A stretch of 42,648 nt of DNA from Gammaproteobacteria bacterium. GTDB taxonomy: Bacteria; Pseudomonadota; Gammaproteobacteria; Eutrophobiales; Eutrophobiaceae. A model generated the notes under the pieces. It worked only from the letters and a program-made list of their open reading frames with translations, was not told where the DNA came from and searched no databases. A program made the translations under genes and the position numbers. Location: NCBI GenBank assembly GCA_026710545.1, contig JAPOQU010000097.1:1-42648 (forward strand), given 5' to 3'. Every line of letters begins with the position of its first letter. Within the stretch, counting starts at the first letter, position 1. This document shows positions 17,319 through 25,936 of the stretch, in pieces.

Positions 17319-17330
17319 TATAATCAGGGA
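17319..17330 (+). promoter_or_regulatory. Possible -10 hexamer and ribosome site before the Rieske dioxygenase gene
   Basis: TATAAT at 17319-17324 is followed by AGGGA at 17326-17330, four bases before the ATG. A good -35 at the right spacing is not evident (TTTAAA lies slightly too far). If TATAAT is used, the leader is very short and the ribosome site would hardly be transcribed. The ribosome site is convincing and the promoter is tentative. Confidence 0.3.
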
Positions 17331-17333
17331 ATA

Positions 17334-18632
17334 ATGAAACAGCCTGCCATCGATGACTTCGGCGACCTGGTCAGGAAAGATCGCGTCCATCGCCGGGTAT
17401 ATACCGACCCGGCCGTATTCGAACTGGAGCAGCAACGCATATTCAATCGCTCGTGGCTGTTCGCGGGACACGAAAGCCAGGTGCCCCGCCGCGGCGACTT
17501 CATCACCACGCAGCTTGCCGGGCAGACACTCATCGTGATCAGGCATGAGGACGATATCAAGGTGCTGTTCAACCGCTGCCCCCACCGCGGCGCAAAGATC
17601 TGTGAGACGGAAAGCGGCAATGCGCGACCGTTCCGCTGCCCTTATCACGGCTGGGTGTTTGATACGGATGGGCGCCTCATCAGTTCGTCGTTGCACGGCG
17701 ATTACGGCGATTTCACCGTTGCCGACGCTGATTTGAACGTGAGAGCCGTCCCGCGCATGACAAATTACCGGGGCTTTGTCTTTGTCAACCTGTGTGACGA
17801 CGGGCCGGGGTTGGAACAGGCGCTGGGACCCATGATGTCCGCTATCGACAACCTCCTTGACCGCTCTCCGGAAGGCGCTGTTGAACTCATACCCGGTATT
17901 CACAGGCATGTATTTCCCGGTAACTGGAAACTGTTACTGGAAAATATTTCGGATGCCGCCCACCCGCCTTTTGTCCATGCCTCGTCCAACGAAGCAGGCA
18001 CAAAGGGACGCCTTGAGGATTACAGGATGCGGGCGGAGGATGTCATGTCGGGGAACAACCAGGCAGCGGGTATGCTGGGCCAATCAAAACTGAAGGCTTT
18101 TCAACACGGGCACAGCTACCTGGCGGCAATACCCATCAGGATCAAGGTCAGCCGGGAAGCGGAGCAGGAATACAGAACAGCCATGGTGCAGAGTCACGGT
18201 GTCGACAAGGCAGAGACGATACTGAACGACAGCCGCCACTTTAATATCATTTATCCGCAGATCATGCTGCAGTCGGTATTCCAGACCGTGAAGGTGCTCA
18301 GACCCGTCGCCATCGACCGTACCGAAGTGTCCGTTTACGTATTCCGTTTAAAAGGCGCGCCCCAGGAATACGAGCGGGTTGCCGTACAGTTTGCCAATGC
18401 CACAAACTCATCGGCCTCCGTCATATTGCAGGACGATCTGACGACGTTTGCAAATATCCAGGAAGGGTTGGCGGCTTGCGCCGGCGACTGGGTCCTGTTT
18501 GCCAACGGTTACGGGAACGATATCGCCGATGGACACGGCGCGGTTACCGGTGAAGGCTTTTCGGAGTTGCCCATGCGCAGCCAGTTCGCTGCATGGCGTG
18601 ACTACATGGCAGCCGGCCCGTCAGGCAATTGA
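17334..18632 (+). CDS. Rieske aromatic-ring-hydroxylating dioxygenase, large (alpha) subunit
   Basis: A 432-residue oxygenase subunit that would insert both atoms of O2 into an aromatic ring using electrons from a reductase/ferredoxin. The N-terminal Rieske domain has Cys82-x-His84 and Cys102-x2-His105 (CPHRGAK and CPYHGW). The catalytic domain has Asn204, Asp207, His210 and His215 in ENISDAAHPPFVH, the mononuclear iron site and the bridging aspartate. AGGGA precedes the ATG. The small subunit gene follows directly, so this is a two-component alpha/beta type. No reductase or ferredoxin gene is seen in the window. Substrate is unknown; neighbours suggest an aromatic acid or amine. Confidence 0.92.
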   Translation: MKQPAIDDFGDLVRKDRVHRRVYTDPAVFELEQQRIFNRSWLFAGHESQVPRRGDFITTQLAGQTLIVIRHEDDIKVLFNRCPHRGAKICETESGNARPFRCPYHGWVFDTDGRLISSSLHGDYGDFTVADADLNVRAVPRMTNYRGFVFVNLCDDGPGLEQALGPMMSAIDNLLDRSPEGAVELIPGIHRHVFPGNWKLLLENISDAAHPPFVHASSNEAGTKGRLEDYRMRAEDVMSGNNQAAGMLGQSKLKAFQHGHSYLAAIPIRIKVSREAEQEYRTAMVQSHGVDKAETILNDSRHFNIIYPQIMLQSVFQTVKVLRPVAIDRTEVSVYVFRLKGAPQEYERVAVQFANATNSSASVILQDDLTTFANIQEGLAACAGDWVLFANGYGNDIADGHGAVTGEGFSELPMRSQFAAWRDYMAAGPSGN

Positions 18633-18646
18633 CCGGTACGACGGTT

Positions 18647-19129
18647 ATGGCGGCCGGTGACAAGCATCTTGTTGAGGCGCTCCTCTATACCGAAGCACGA
18701 TTACTGGACAGGAAACAGTTCGACGACTGGTGTGCATTGTTTACGGAAGACGCGTATTACTGGGTGCCGCTGAGACCCGAACAGTCGCAGCCGGACAAGG
18801 AACTGTCCATAATCTATGATGACATCGATATGATGAGGGTGCGCGTGCACTGGCTCAAGCATCCGAAGAATCACGCCCAGGCCATCCCCTCCCGCACCGT
18901 TCATTACGTTTCCAACGTGCTGGTGGAGAGTTTTGACGATGAAAGACAGGAATACCGGGTTTCCTCGGCATTACAGGTCGCTGAGTACCGGAAAGACATA
19001 CAGACCGTTTATTCGGGAAGTTGCGAACACCTGCTTCGGGCCGCCGATGGTGAGCTGAAAATCGCAGCCAAACGCGTTGACCTGATCAACAGCCAAGCGG
19101 TACTGGGCCCTATCTCCGTCCCGCTATAA
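18647..19129 (+). CDS. Ring-hydroxylating dioxygenase small (beta) subunit
   Basis: A 160-residue member of the SnoaL/NTF2-fold beta subunits. Typical segments are ALLYTEARLLDRKQFDDWCA, FTEDAYYWVPLRP and a conserved central SRTVHYVSNVLV. ATG 18647 lies 14 bp after the alpha stop; a TTG at 18629, overlapping the alpha stop, would add six residues. The subunit has a structural role, forming the alpha3beta3 oxygenase with the preceding gene. It is translated in the same transcript and followed 6 bp later by the symporter. Confidence 0.88.
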   Translation: MAAGDKHLVEALLYTEARLLDRKQFDDWCALFTEDAYYWVPLRPEQSQPDKELSIIYDDIDMMRVRVHWLKHPKNHAQAIPSRTVHYVSNVLVESFDDERQEYRVSSALQVAEYRKDIQTVYSGSCEHLLRAADGELKIAAKRVDLINSQAVLGPISVPL

Positions 19130-19135
19130 CCACTT

Positions 19136-20503
19136 ATGCAAACCACGCCGCTCCGTGAAATCTGGTCGTCCCGCATGGTATTCATCCTTGCGGCGGTTGG
19201 TTCGGCGGTGGGCCTGGCCAATATCTGGCGCTTCCCCTACGCTGCCGGGGCCAACGGCGGCGGCGCTTTCGTGATGATCTACCTGATCTCCATCTTCCTG
19301 TTGACGATTCCCATCAATATGTCCGAGTTATTAATCGGCAGACGGGGCAGAAAAAGCCCCATTGCCTCCCTGGCCGCTATCGCAAAGGAAATGAAAGTAA
19401 CACCGGCATGGCGCTTTATAGGCTGGAACGGCATCATCCTCTCGGTTGTAGTGGTGAGTTTTTACAGCGTGATTGCCGGCTGGGGCCTGGCATATATCCC
19501 CAAGATGGCGGGAGGCGAATTCCATGCCGCTACTGCCGGCCTGGTGCAGGAAATCTTTAATGAACACCTGAGCAGTCCTGTCTCACTTATGAGCGGGCAC
19601 ACGATTTTCCTTGGAACAGCGCTGGTCATTGTTGCACTGGGATTGCGCCGGGGCGTAGAAAGGGCTTTTAAGCTATTCACCCCTCTTATATTCGTGATCC
19701 TGTTATTGATGATTGTCTTCTCCATCTTTAACGGGGGCTTCATGGATGGGGCCAGGTTTCTTTTTACGGTTGATTTCTCAAAAATAACCGGCACGGTCGT
19801 ATTAAGCGCCGTAGGACAGGCGTTTTTTACCGTAGGGGCCGGCTCCTGCACGATGGCGGTCTATGGCTCCTACCTGCCGGCGCACGTTTCTATCCCCAGG
19901 TCCTCGCTGGTCATAGTCTGCATGGACTCCATCGTGGCGATCAGCGCGGGACTGGCTATTTTTCCCATCGTATTCATGAACGGACTCGAGCCGTCAGCCG
20001 GGCCCGGCCTGGTTTTTCTGACCCTGCCGCTGGCATTCGGCAAGATCACCGGCGGCACCCTGCTCGGCATTTTATTTCTCACCCTGCTGGTTGTCGCAGC
20101 ACTGACCTCGGTGATTGCCATCCTTGAACCCGTGGTGGTTTACACGATGGAGAAAACCGGCCTGCGACGAGCCGCGTCGACGTTGTCAGTCGGATTTGTG
20201 ATCTGGCTCCTGGGAATTGCGACAGTGTTTTCCTTCAACATATGGGAAGACTTCCATCCACTGGGATTCACCGGCTATTTCGCCGGGATGACCGTTTTCC
20301 AGGTCATAGAGTTCCTGTCAATCAATGTCATGCTGCCGGTGGGCGGCTTGTTCATCGCGGTATTTGTCGGCTGGAAAATGACGGCCGCATCGACCCGGGA
20401 AGAACTGATGTTGACCGACGGTTTCGTATTCCGCACCTGGCACGCCCTGCTGCGCTACCTTATTCCCCCGGTAGTCTTTATTGTAATGGTTACCAGCTTT
20501 TAG
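19136..20503 (+). CDS. Sodium-dependent symporter of the NSS (SLC6/LeuT) family
   Basis: A 455-residue protein with 11-12 hydrophobic helices. The first holds AVGSAVGLANIWRFPYAAG, the LeuT-fold segment that binds substrate and sodium in this family. NSS proteins import amino acids or amines with sodium. Its position 6 bp after the dioxygenase beta subunit, in the same direction, suggests it imports the dioxygenase substrate, possibly an aromatic amino acid or amine; that is inference. A strong A/T-centred hairpin 26 bp after its stop may end the transcript. Confidence 0.9.
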   Translation: MQTTPLREIWSSRMVFILAAVGSAVGLANIWRFPYAAGANGGGAFVMIYLISIFLLTIPINMSELLIGRRGRKSPIASLAAIAKEMKVTPAWRFIGWNGIILSVVVVSFYSVIAGWGLAYIPKMAGGEFHAATAGLVQEIFNEHLSSPVSLMSGHTIFLGTALVIVALGLRRGVERAFKLFTPLIFVILLLMIVFSIFNGGFMDGARFLFTVDFSKITGTVVLSAVGQAFFTVGAGSCTMAVYGSYLPAHVSIPRSSLVIVCMDSIVAISAGLAIFPIVFMNGLEPSAGPGLVFLTLPLAFGKITGGTLLGILFLTLLVVAALTSVIAILEPVVVYTMEKTGLRRAASTLSVGFVIWLLGIATVFSFNIWEDFHPLGFTGYFAGMTVFQVIEFLSINVMLPVGGLFIAVFVGWKMTAASTREELMLTDGFVFRTWHALLRYLIPPVVFIVMVTSF

Positions 20504-20528
20504 GAATAAATTGATATTTGGGGTCAGT

Positions 20529-20564
20529 GGGATCAGAGTAAAAAAATATTTTTACTCTAATCCC
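20529..20564 (+). terminator. Long inverted repeat, possible bidirectional terminator
   Basis: The arms GGGATCAGAGTAAAAA and TTTTTACTCTAATCCC pair over 16 positions with one mismatch around a short A/T centre. It lies between the symporter gene and the convergent glutathione-transferase gene. A and T runs flank the centre rather than the outer edge, so it is not a textbook terminator. The preceding GGGGTCAG motif links it to the other dispersed palindromes. Confidence 0.5.
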
Positions 20565-20618
20565 AAACTCTCATGATCAGATCTCTGCACACCCCGACAG
20601 CATGTAACTCAGCTTGCT

Positions 20619-20642
20619 GGGGACAGAATTAATTCTGTCCCC
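20619..20642. repeat. Perfect 24-bp palindrome with GGGGACAG ends
   Basis: The sequence GGGGACAGAATT is followed immediately by its exact reverse complement. It shares the first eight bases with the palindrome at 14154-14178 and sits in the convergent gap between the symporter and the glutathione-transferase genes. Confidence 0.85.
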
Positions 20643-20668
20643 GAATTTACACAGCAAATATCCGGATA

Positions 20669-21586
20669 TCAAGGGCTGTCGGCAGGCTCCAGCTTGTCCT
20701 GGGTACGGGTATCGAAGTCGCCCGCATCATGGCGCTCCCGCAACTGCTCTGCCGGTTCGCCCCAGCTTCGATTTACCATGCGGCCGCGCTGCACTGCAGG
20801 GCGCTCTCTTATTTCGCCGGTCCATCGATTAAGGTGGGTGTAGGACTCAGCATCGAGAAACTCGGCAGCGCTGTAGACCTTGTTAAGGACCAGGGCGCCG
20901 TACCAGGGCCAGATGGCCATATCGGCGATGCTGTATTCATCGCCGCAGAAATACCGGTTATCCGCCAGGTGGCGGTCGAGCACGTCCAACTGGCGTTTCA
21001 CTTCCATGGCATACCGGTTGATGGGGTATTCGAATTTCTCCGGCGCGTAGGCATAGAAGTGCCCGAAACCGCCGCCGAGATACGGCGCGCTGCCCATTTG
21101 CCAGAACAGCCAGGATACGCATTGCGCACGCAGGTACGGATCCTGAGGGATCAACGCGCCGAACTTCTCCGCCAGGTGAAGCAGGATGGCGCCTGATTCG
21201 AACAGGCGTACGGGCGTCGTGCCGCTGCGGTCAATAAGGGCTGGTATCTTGGAATTCGGGTTAACCCCGACAAAGCCGCTGCCGAACTGCTCGCCCTCCC
21301 CGATATCGATCAGCCAGGCATCGTATTCAGCCCCGGCAAACCCCAGGTCCAGGAGCTCTTCCAGCAGCACGGTGACCTTGACACCATTGGGTGTGGCAAG
21401 TGAATAAAGCTGCAGGGGATGTTTCCCGGCAGGCAATTCCTTTTCATGGGTGGGGCCCGCAACCGGCCGGTTGATGTTATCGAATTGCCCACCGCTAGGC
21501 GCATCCCAGGTCCACACCCTGGGCGGTGTATATGTAGATTTACCGCACAGAATACTTGTTATAGTTGTCCATAAACGACTTGGCAT
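20669..21586 (-). CDS. yghU: Glutathione transferase-like disulfide reductase, YghU type
   Basis: A 305-residue cytoplasmic thioredoxin-fold protein closely resembling E. coli YghU. It shares RVWTWDAPSGGQF, NINRPVAGPTHEKELPAGKH, LATPNGVKVTVLLEEL, FGSGFVGVNPNSKIPAL and GGGFGHFYAYAPEKFEYPIN. YghU binds two glutathione molecules and reduces organic peroxides and disulfides. ATG 21586 is chosen because AAGGGGG precedes it; the frame runs open to 21628. An N-terminal stretch of about 20 residues before the YghU homology is extra. It stands alone on the minus strand. Confidence 0.9.
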   Translation of the reverse strand: MPSRLWTTITSILCGKSTYTPPRVWTWDAPSGGQFDNINRPVAGPTHEKELPAGKHPLQLYSLATPNGVKVTVLLEELLDLGFAGAEYDAWLIDIGEGEQFGSGFVGVNPNSKIPALIDRSGTTPVRLFESGAILLHLAEKFGALIPQDPYLRAQCVSWLFWQMGSAPYLGGGFGHFYAYAPEKFEYPINRYAMEVKRQLDVLDRHLADNRYFCGDEYSIADMAIWPWYGALVLNKVYSAAEFLDAESYTHLNRWTGEIRERPAVQRGRMVNRSWGEPAEQLRERHDAGDFDTRTQDKLEPADSP

Positions 21587-21685
21587 ATTGACCCCCTTGA
21601 GTTGGCTGATTTGCCGTTCCGCTGACATCTTATCGATTAAATTGTTAAGTGTATCAGCTAATCAGGTATTGTTACGACTGGACAA

Positions 21686-21704
21686 TGTATCCACATTGGA
21701 TACA
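21686..21704. promoter_or_regulatory. Inverted repeat upstream of mazE, possible operator
   Basis: TGTATCCACATTGGATACA has 7-base arms (TGTATCC and GGATACA) around five bases and lies 38 bp before the mazE start. MazE-type antitoxins repress their own operon through palindromes in the promoter, so this is a sensible autoregulatory site. No binding evidence exists. Confidence 0.45.
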
Positions 21705-21741
21705 CTTCAATATAGATGCATTGCAACCCAATGAGTACGTT

Positions 21742-22008
21742 ATGAAAGTTGAGACAGAAGTCAAAAAATGGGGTAACAGCCTGGCCCTGCGAGTCACCGG
21801 TATAATGGCGACCTTGCCAAAGTTCGAAGCGGGTAGCAAAGTTATTGTAGATGTAACTGATGAAGGGCTTATGGTCAAACCAGCTACCAGGAGAAAAGAC
21901 GGTTTTCGTTTTCCCTATACCGAGAGTGAATTATTGGCCGATCTGACCCCGGAAAAAGCACACGCAGATGAACTCGCAGAACTCAGGGCCTCCGAGTTTG
22001 GGAATTAG
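21742..22008 (+). CDS. mazE: MazE-like antitoxin (AbrB/SpoVT fold)
   Basis: An 88-residue protein beginning KVETEVKKWGNSLALRV, the swapped-hairpin DNA-binding core of MazE/PemI antitoxins. A C-terminal acidic tail (ESELLADLTPEKAHADELAE) would normally embrace the MazF toxin. ATG 21742 is chosen because the family N-terminus starts there; the frame is open 31 codons further. Its stop is directly followed by the ATG of a broken mazF. Without an active partner it is an orphan antitoxin that may still bind DNA. Confidence 0.8.
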   Translation: MKVETEVKKWGNSLALRVTGIMATLPKFEAGSKVIVDVTDEGLMVKPATRRKDGFRFPYTESELLADLTPEKAHADELAELRASEFGN

Positions 22009-22170
22009 ATGGTATCTTCGCAGTATATCCCTGCTCGCAGAGATATCGTATGGCTCGATTTTGAACCTGCCAAAGGGACTGAAATCGGGAAATACCGGCC
22101 TGCACTGGTATTGAGTAGTCAGGAATATAATCATAAAACCGGATTGCTCAAGGCGTTTTGCCGCGCGTGA
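22009..22170 (+). pseudogene. mazF: Truncated MazF-type mRNA interferase
   Basis: The frame encodes YIPARRDIVWLDFEPAKGTE and KYRPALVLSSQEYNHKTGL, the N-terminal half of MazF, then switches to unrelated KAFCRA and stops at 53 residues; MazF proteins are about 110. The substrate-binding and catalytic second half is missing. The break at about 22147 coincides with the inner end of a RelB-type relic on the other strand, so a deletion or insertion joined the two. Confidence 0.8.
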
Positions 22171-22251
22171 GGAATCCTGCAAATCCTCCTTGAATTGCAG
22201 GCCGGCCTCTTTGGCATAAAGTGCTCTGGTCCGGCCAGTGCGCTGTTTCAC
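22147..22251 (-). pseudogene. Relic of a RelB/DinJ-type ribbon-helix-helix antitoxin
   Basis: Read on the minus strand, VKQRTGRTRALYAKEAGLQF and KEDLQDSSRAAKRLEQ match the second half of RelB-type antitoxins (consensus like TGRTRxFYxxEAIxxxLxDLED). The N-terminal strand that contacts DNA is absent because the stretch begins at the stop of the next gene. At the other end it joins truncated mazF. No toxin follows. It is not a working gene. Confidence 0.5.
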
Positions 22252-22568
22252 TTTTCGTTTACGACAACATCACCGACCCGGTTGTCCACCAGTACCGGTA
22301 TATCAAGATAGGTGATTGTCGGGTCCACGCCGAAGACTTCACGGAAGTGTTCGACAAAGGCAGGTGAGAAGAATTCCTCGGCCTGTTCCTGTGATTCCCA
22401 GAGATAGACGGAGTGACCGTCACCAGTCGTCTCGTCGTAACAAAACTGTTTACTCATTAAGCCCGGGAGGCCCTTGAAAATAGTATTGGCAGCCCCAACG
22501 AAATTTTTCGTAATCGCCTTGCGCGGCGGTTTACCGGGAAGGTTATAGGTAATCAGGACAGTTTTCAT
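22248..22568 (-). CDS. YdhR-like dimeric alpha/beta-barrel protein (putative monooxygenase)
   Basis: A 106-residue protein with the ferredoxin-like fold pattern of small mono-oxygenases such as YdhR. It has MKTVLITYNLPGKP at the start, GLPGLMSKQFCYDETTGDG in the middle and YLWESQEQAEEFF before the last helix. Homologues form dimers; some oxidise polycyclic aromatic compounds without cofactor, many have no known function. A ribosome site GGAGATG precedes the ATG by 5 bp. It is a single gene, followed by toxin-antitoxin debris. Confidence 0.7.
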   Translation of the reverse strand: MKTVLITYNLPGKPPRKAITKNFVGAANTIFKGLPGLMSKQFCYDETTGDGHSVYLWESQEQAEEFFSPAFVEHFREVFGVDPTITYLDIPVLVDNRVGDVVVNEK

Positions 22569-22753
22569 GCGTCATCTCCGTTTTAACCATTTGATTTTGA
22601 GTTTACAGTTTAACCCAATTGTGGGCAAAGACGCGCCGCGAGATAGTTCTGGTTTGTTAACTTCAAAATCCACCACCGATAACCAAGTACACGCTCACAC
22701 CAAAAGCTGACCGGGATTTGGTGCAAATTTGGCGCCACACAAACGTCTTTTAA
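22569..22753. other. Intergenic gap without recognisable feature
   Basis: 185 bp between the YdhR-like gene and the end of the secreted-protein gene. Apart from the ribosome site of the former I see no gene, repeat or convincing terminator. Confidence 0.5.
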
Positions 22754-23614
22754 CTACCGATCGCTCTGCCCGGGCTCAAGTCGCGGCATAACGGCCGGGC
22801 ACGCCTTGCCTTTATTTTCACCAATCGTGGCAAAATCAAGATAGGTAGTCGGTGCATAGCTGGCGATGCCGAAAATACCGGTGCTTTCATCGATATCCGC
22901 CAGGATTGCATGCTCAACGAACATGGCGTATTTCTTCCCGGCTTCCAGTATATCCGCAGCCAGGGTGAATTCGGTATCCTGGTAATTTAGATAAGGAGTG
23001 CCGTCGCGGGGCCTTCCGCCAAAACCGATGCGGTTGTTGTCGCAGTCATGCACCGCCACGAAGATAATGTCCTCCAGCACGGGATTCCTGTCCCCCCTGC
23101 CCTCGCTGAACGGCGGCCAGGTTATGCTGAGGTCCCGGTCCGGGTCGACGTTATTCACCGGTACTGCCGCACCGGCCTGTTTCAACGTGATTAAAGCCGT
23201 CCTGGGAAAATCCGCGCCGCTCAGACTCAGTGTCAGACCGCTGACATCGCCATCCGGCGTACTGATATCGATCCGGTAATCGCCGTCAGGAAATGCCATG
23301 TCCATCCAGCGCCTTTGGCCGAAATGCATACCATAGGAAGATTTGCGCCCGTGCACTGCCGGGTAATACATGCGGGTGCCGTTCGGCGCGGTGAACGTCG
23401 CATGGTTCATCCTGCCGTCGCGGGTGAGCACGACATCGGTAAACAGGAAATAACTCAACAACTTGAGATTGCCGTTTTCGTCCTGGCGGTAATGGTCCTT
23501 TTTACCAACGACGATGAAGGTGACGTTATCTTCGGGTTTTCTCTGCTCTGCAGATACCCCGGAAGCGATAACCAGCCCCAGCAATAACAGCAGGATATGG
23601 CGCAAGAAGCTCAC
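22754..23614 (-). CDS. Secreted protein of unknown function downstream of the TonB receptor
   Basis: A 286-residue protein with a clear Sec signal peptide (LRHILLLLLGLVIASGVSA). The mature part looks beta-rich, with FPDGDYRIDISTPDGDVSG and SITWPPFSEGRGDRNPVLED reminiscent of fibronectin-like domains, but I cannot assign a family. The start is a GTG that overlaps the TonB receptor stop by 4 bp (GTGA), so the two are translationally coupled. It probably assists substrate binding in the periplasm or on the outer membrane; this rests on context. Confidence 0.75.
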   Translation of the reverse strand: MSFLRHILLLLLGLVIASGVSAEQRKPEDNVTFIVVGKKDHYRQDENGNLKLLSYFLFTDVVLTRDGRMNHATFTAPNGTRMYYPAVHGRKSSYGMHFGQRRWMDMAFPDGDYRIDISTPDGDVSGLTLSLSGADFPRTALITLKQAGAAVPVNNVDPDRDLSITWPPFSEGRGDRNPVLEDIIFVAVHDCDNNRIGFGGRPRDGTPYLNYQDTEFTLAADILEAGKKYAMFVEHAILADIDESTGIFGIASYAPTTYLDFATIGENKGKACPAVMPRLEPGQSDR

Positions 23615-25899
23615 TCACCGTCAAAGCTGTACGACAATTGCACGCCAATTGTGCGCGGCCGAGGGATGACGGTGCGTATCGGCTCGTTGTCGACCAGACG
23701 CGCCGCCATCGTGTCGTCATTGTCAAACAGGTTGTTGACGAATAACGCTGCATCCCAGTTGTTGCCTGAAACACCTGCCCGTATATTGGCCAGGTCATAA
23801 CTGCCGTTGCGGTGAAAGCTGGGATTTCTGCTGCCATCCTGCAGAATATCGGTTAACTGGGTATTGGAACTGCTGACATAGTTCCAGCCGGCCCTGAACA
23901 TGCCCTCGTAATTGCCGAATACCGGGAAGCGGTAGGCGGCGGAAACATGAAACTGCCAGTCGGGCACATTCGACAGGCGGTCCCCGTCCTGTAGATCCAG
24001 AGGCAATATACCTCCGGCCGGGATCCCCTGTTCGCCGTCCAGGCGCGCCCTGGAATAAGTCAGGCCGCTGTTGATCTCCAGACCGGTTACCGGCCGTAGC
24101 GTGGTCTCCAATTCAAAACCGTAGATTTCCGCATCACCCGTATTGCCGATATAGTCAAACGCGCCGGTGCTGTCCTGAAGCTGAACCTGGATTTCGGACC
24201 AGTCGATATAATAGACTGCGCCGTTGAGGATAAGCTTGTCCTCCGCCCAGGCGCTCTTCCAGCCTATCTCGTAATTCCACAGGGAGTCGGAATCAAACGG
24301 AGGTGCAGAGGCCTGAAACCCGCCCGGCTGATTCGGTCCGCCGAGGCGGAAACCCTCTGCGGCCTGGAAATATACGAGGGCATCGTCGGTAATATCATAG
24401 GACAAGTGAAACTTCTTGATTAACTTGTCTTCCGAAAAGACCTGGGTTGGCAAATACCCGGTGATATTACCGAAGAAAGGCTGCACCAGGTTCTGATCCT
24501 CATCGCGCTCCGTGTCGAACCAGCGTAAGCCCACTGTCGCAACCAGTCCGTCCATGATTTCGTAACCCAGTTCGCCAAAGACGGCAAGCTGTTCCGCATG
24601 CCCCCAGTTCTGCCTGGAAAATATACGCCGCTGCAGCACGCGGTTTTCATCAAACGTAGCCGCGCCGGTGACTCCGTCGACTATGCCCACCTGGCCGTTT
24701 CTGTGTGTGCGTTTTTTCTGGTAGAAAAACCCGGCCGTCCAGTTGAACGGCCCCCCGTGTTCGGACGTCAACCGAAACTCCGTCGACCAGGCCTTGACGG
24801 ATTCATCCGCCATGGAGACTGTAGGCACGATGGGCGCACCGAAACAACTGATAAAATAATTGAATTCATTACAGCCAAACACACCGGTAATAACAAACCT
24901 TGTCGTATCATCAAAGCGCGAGATCTCGCGCTCCATGTAGGAACCGGTCCAGGTTGCCGATACCCAGTCCAGACCATCGTAATCGGCGATGACATTGAAC
25001 ATGTCCACGTCATCGTCGAACATGTCCTCGACAAATATATTCGCAACAGGTGCATCTCCGGTAGCGAATTCCGGGAAAGTTTCGAACAGGCCGCCGGTAT
25101 CCGTGCGCTGGAAATAATAGAGACCCGTCAGGCTGAAATCCTCTGTCGGAGTAAACAGGACGCTGATTCTGCCGCCCGTTGTTTCCTCGTAATTGGCATC
25201 TTCCCGGGGCTCCTGGGTTACTCCCAGCAAAGTCGCCGAAACGTCGTCAATATAACCTTCTTCATCGCGATGGTAGATGGCCGCGCGCACCGCAAGGGTG
25301 TCCTTGATGATCGGGGCGTTCACCATGCCGTTCACGCCATAGTTAAAACCGCCGTAGCGCGTATCCGACAACGTGGTTTGTGCCGCGACCTGAAACTTCT
25401 CCGTATCGGGACGTTTCGAGATTACCCGCAGCGTCCCCCCCATGGAACCCTGACCGTAGAGCGTCCCTTGCGGACCTTTCAGCACCTCAACCCGTTCAAC
25501 ATCCCACAGCTTCAAATCCATCTGCGCAAAACCGGAATCCAGGTTGTCGCCGGGAAGACCTGCTATGGGGATTTCATCGTAGTACAGACCAACCTGGGGT
25601 TCGCCGATGGACTGAACGTTACGAATGGAATAACGGCGGTTACCCGGCCCTTCCCCGAATTGCGACAGGGAGGTTATCTGGCTGAAAAAGTCAATAAAAT
25701 CATCGGCAACCAGTTCCCTTAACGTATCGGCGCCAAGTGCCTGTACACTGTACGCGGTATCCTGCAGCACGGTTGCGCGCTTGGTGGCGGTGACAACGAT
25801 TTCTTCAAGGGTAGTTGAGTCCTGGGCAAATGCGTTTCCCCAGCCAAATAACGATAAACAACAAATAAAGAATACTTGCTTCAAGCCATCATTATTCAT
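23611..25899 (-). CDS. TonB-dependent outer-membrane receptor
   Basis: A 762-residue protein. The signal peptide is followed by TTLEEIVVTATKRATVLQDT, a TonB box. Next come the plug domain (QVGLYYDEIPI, VEVLKGPQGTLYGQGSMGGT) and a long beta-barrel ending in VQLSYSFDGE with the terminal aromatic strand. It would import a bulky substrate, using TonB energy. It belongs to the iron-complex/catabolic receptor type abundant in marine Proteobacteria. No siderophore genes are near, while a PQQ dehydrogenase diverges from it, so an organic substrate is more likely than iron. A strong ribosome site (GGGGGTG) precedes the ATG. Confidence 0.92.
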   Translation of the reverse strand: MNNDGLKQVFFICCLSLFGWGNAFAQDSTTLEEIVVTATKRATVLQDTAYSVQALGADTLRELVADDFIDFFSQITSLSQFGEGPGNRRYSIRNVQSIGEPQVGLYYDEIPIAGLPGDNLDSGFAQMDLKLWDVERVEVLKGPQGTLYGQGSMGGTLRVISKRPDTEKFQVAAQTTLSDTRYGGFNYGVNGMVNAPIIKDTLAVRAAIYHRDEEGYIDDVSATLLGVTQEPREDANYEETTGGRISVLFTPTEDFSLTGLYYFQRTDTGGLFETFPEFATGDAPVANIFVEDMFDDDVDMFNVIADYDGLDWVSATWTGSYMEREISRFDDTTRFVITGVFGCNEFNYFISCFGAPIVPTVSMADESVKAWSTEFRLTSEHGGPFNWTAGFFYQKKRTHRNGQVGIVDGVTGAATFDENRVLQRRIFSRQNWGHAEQLAVFGELGYEIMDGLVATVGLRWFDTERDEDQNLVQPFFGNITGYLPTQVFSEDKLIKKFHLSYDITDDALVYFQAAEGFRLGGPNQPGGFQASAPPFDSDSLWNYEIGWKSAWAEDKLILNGAVYYIDWSEIQVQLQDSTGAFDYIGNTGDAEIYGFELETTLRPVTGLEINSGLTYSRARLDGEQGIPAGGILPLDLQDGDRLSNVPDWQFHVSAAYRFPVFGNYEGMFRAGWNYVSSSNTQLTDILQDGSRNPSFHRNGSYDLANIRAGVSGNNWDAALFVNNLFDNDDTMAARLVDNEPIRTVIPRPRTIGVQLSYSFDGE

Positions 25900-25936
25900 A
25901 CGGCACCCCCGGAGAGTGTAATGTTGCCATTAATGT

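Noticed and set aside
24598..25722. A 374-codon plus-strand open frame inside the TonB receptor gene
   Set aside because: It is antisense to a clear TonB receptor with full motifs and shows no domain, signal or ribosome site of its own.
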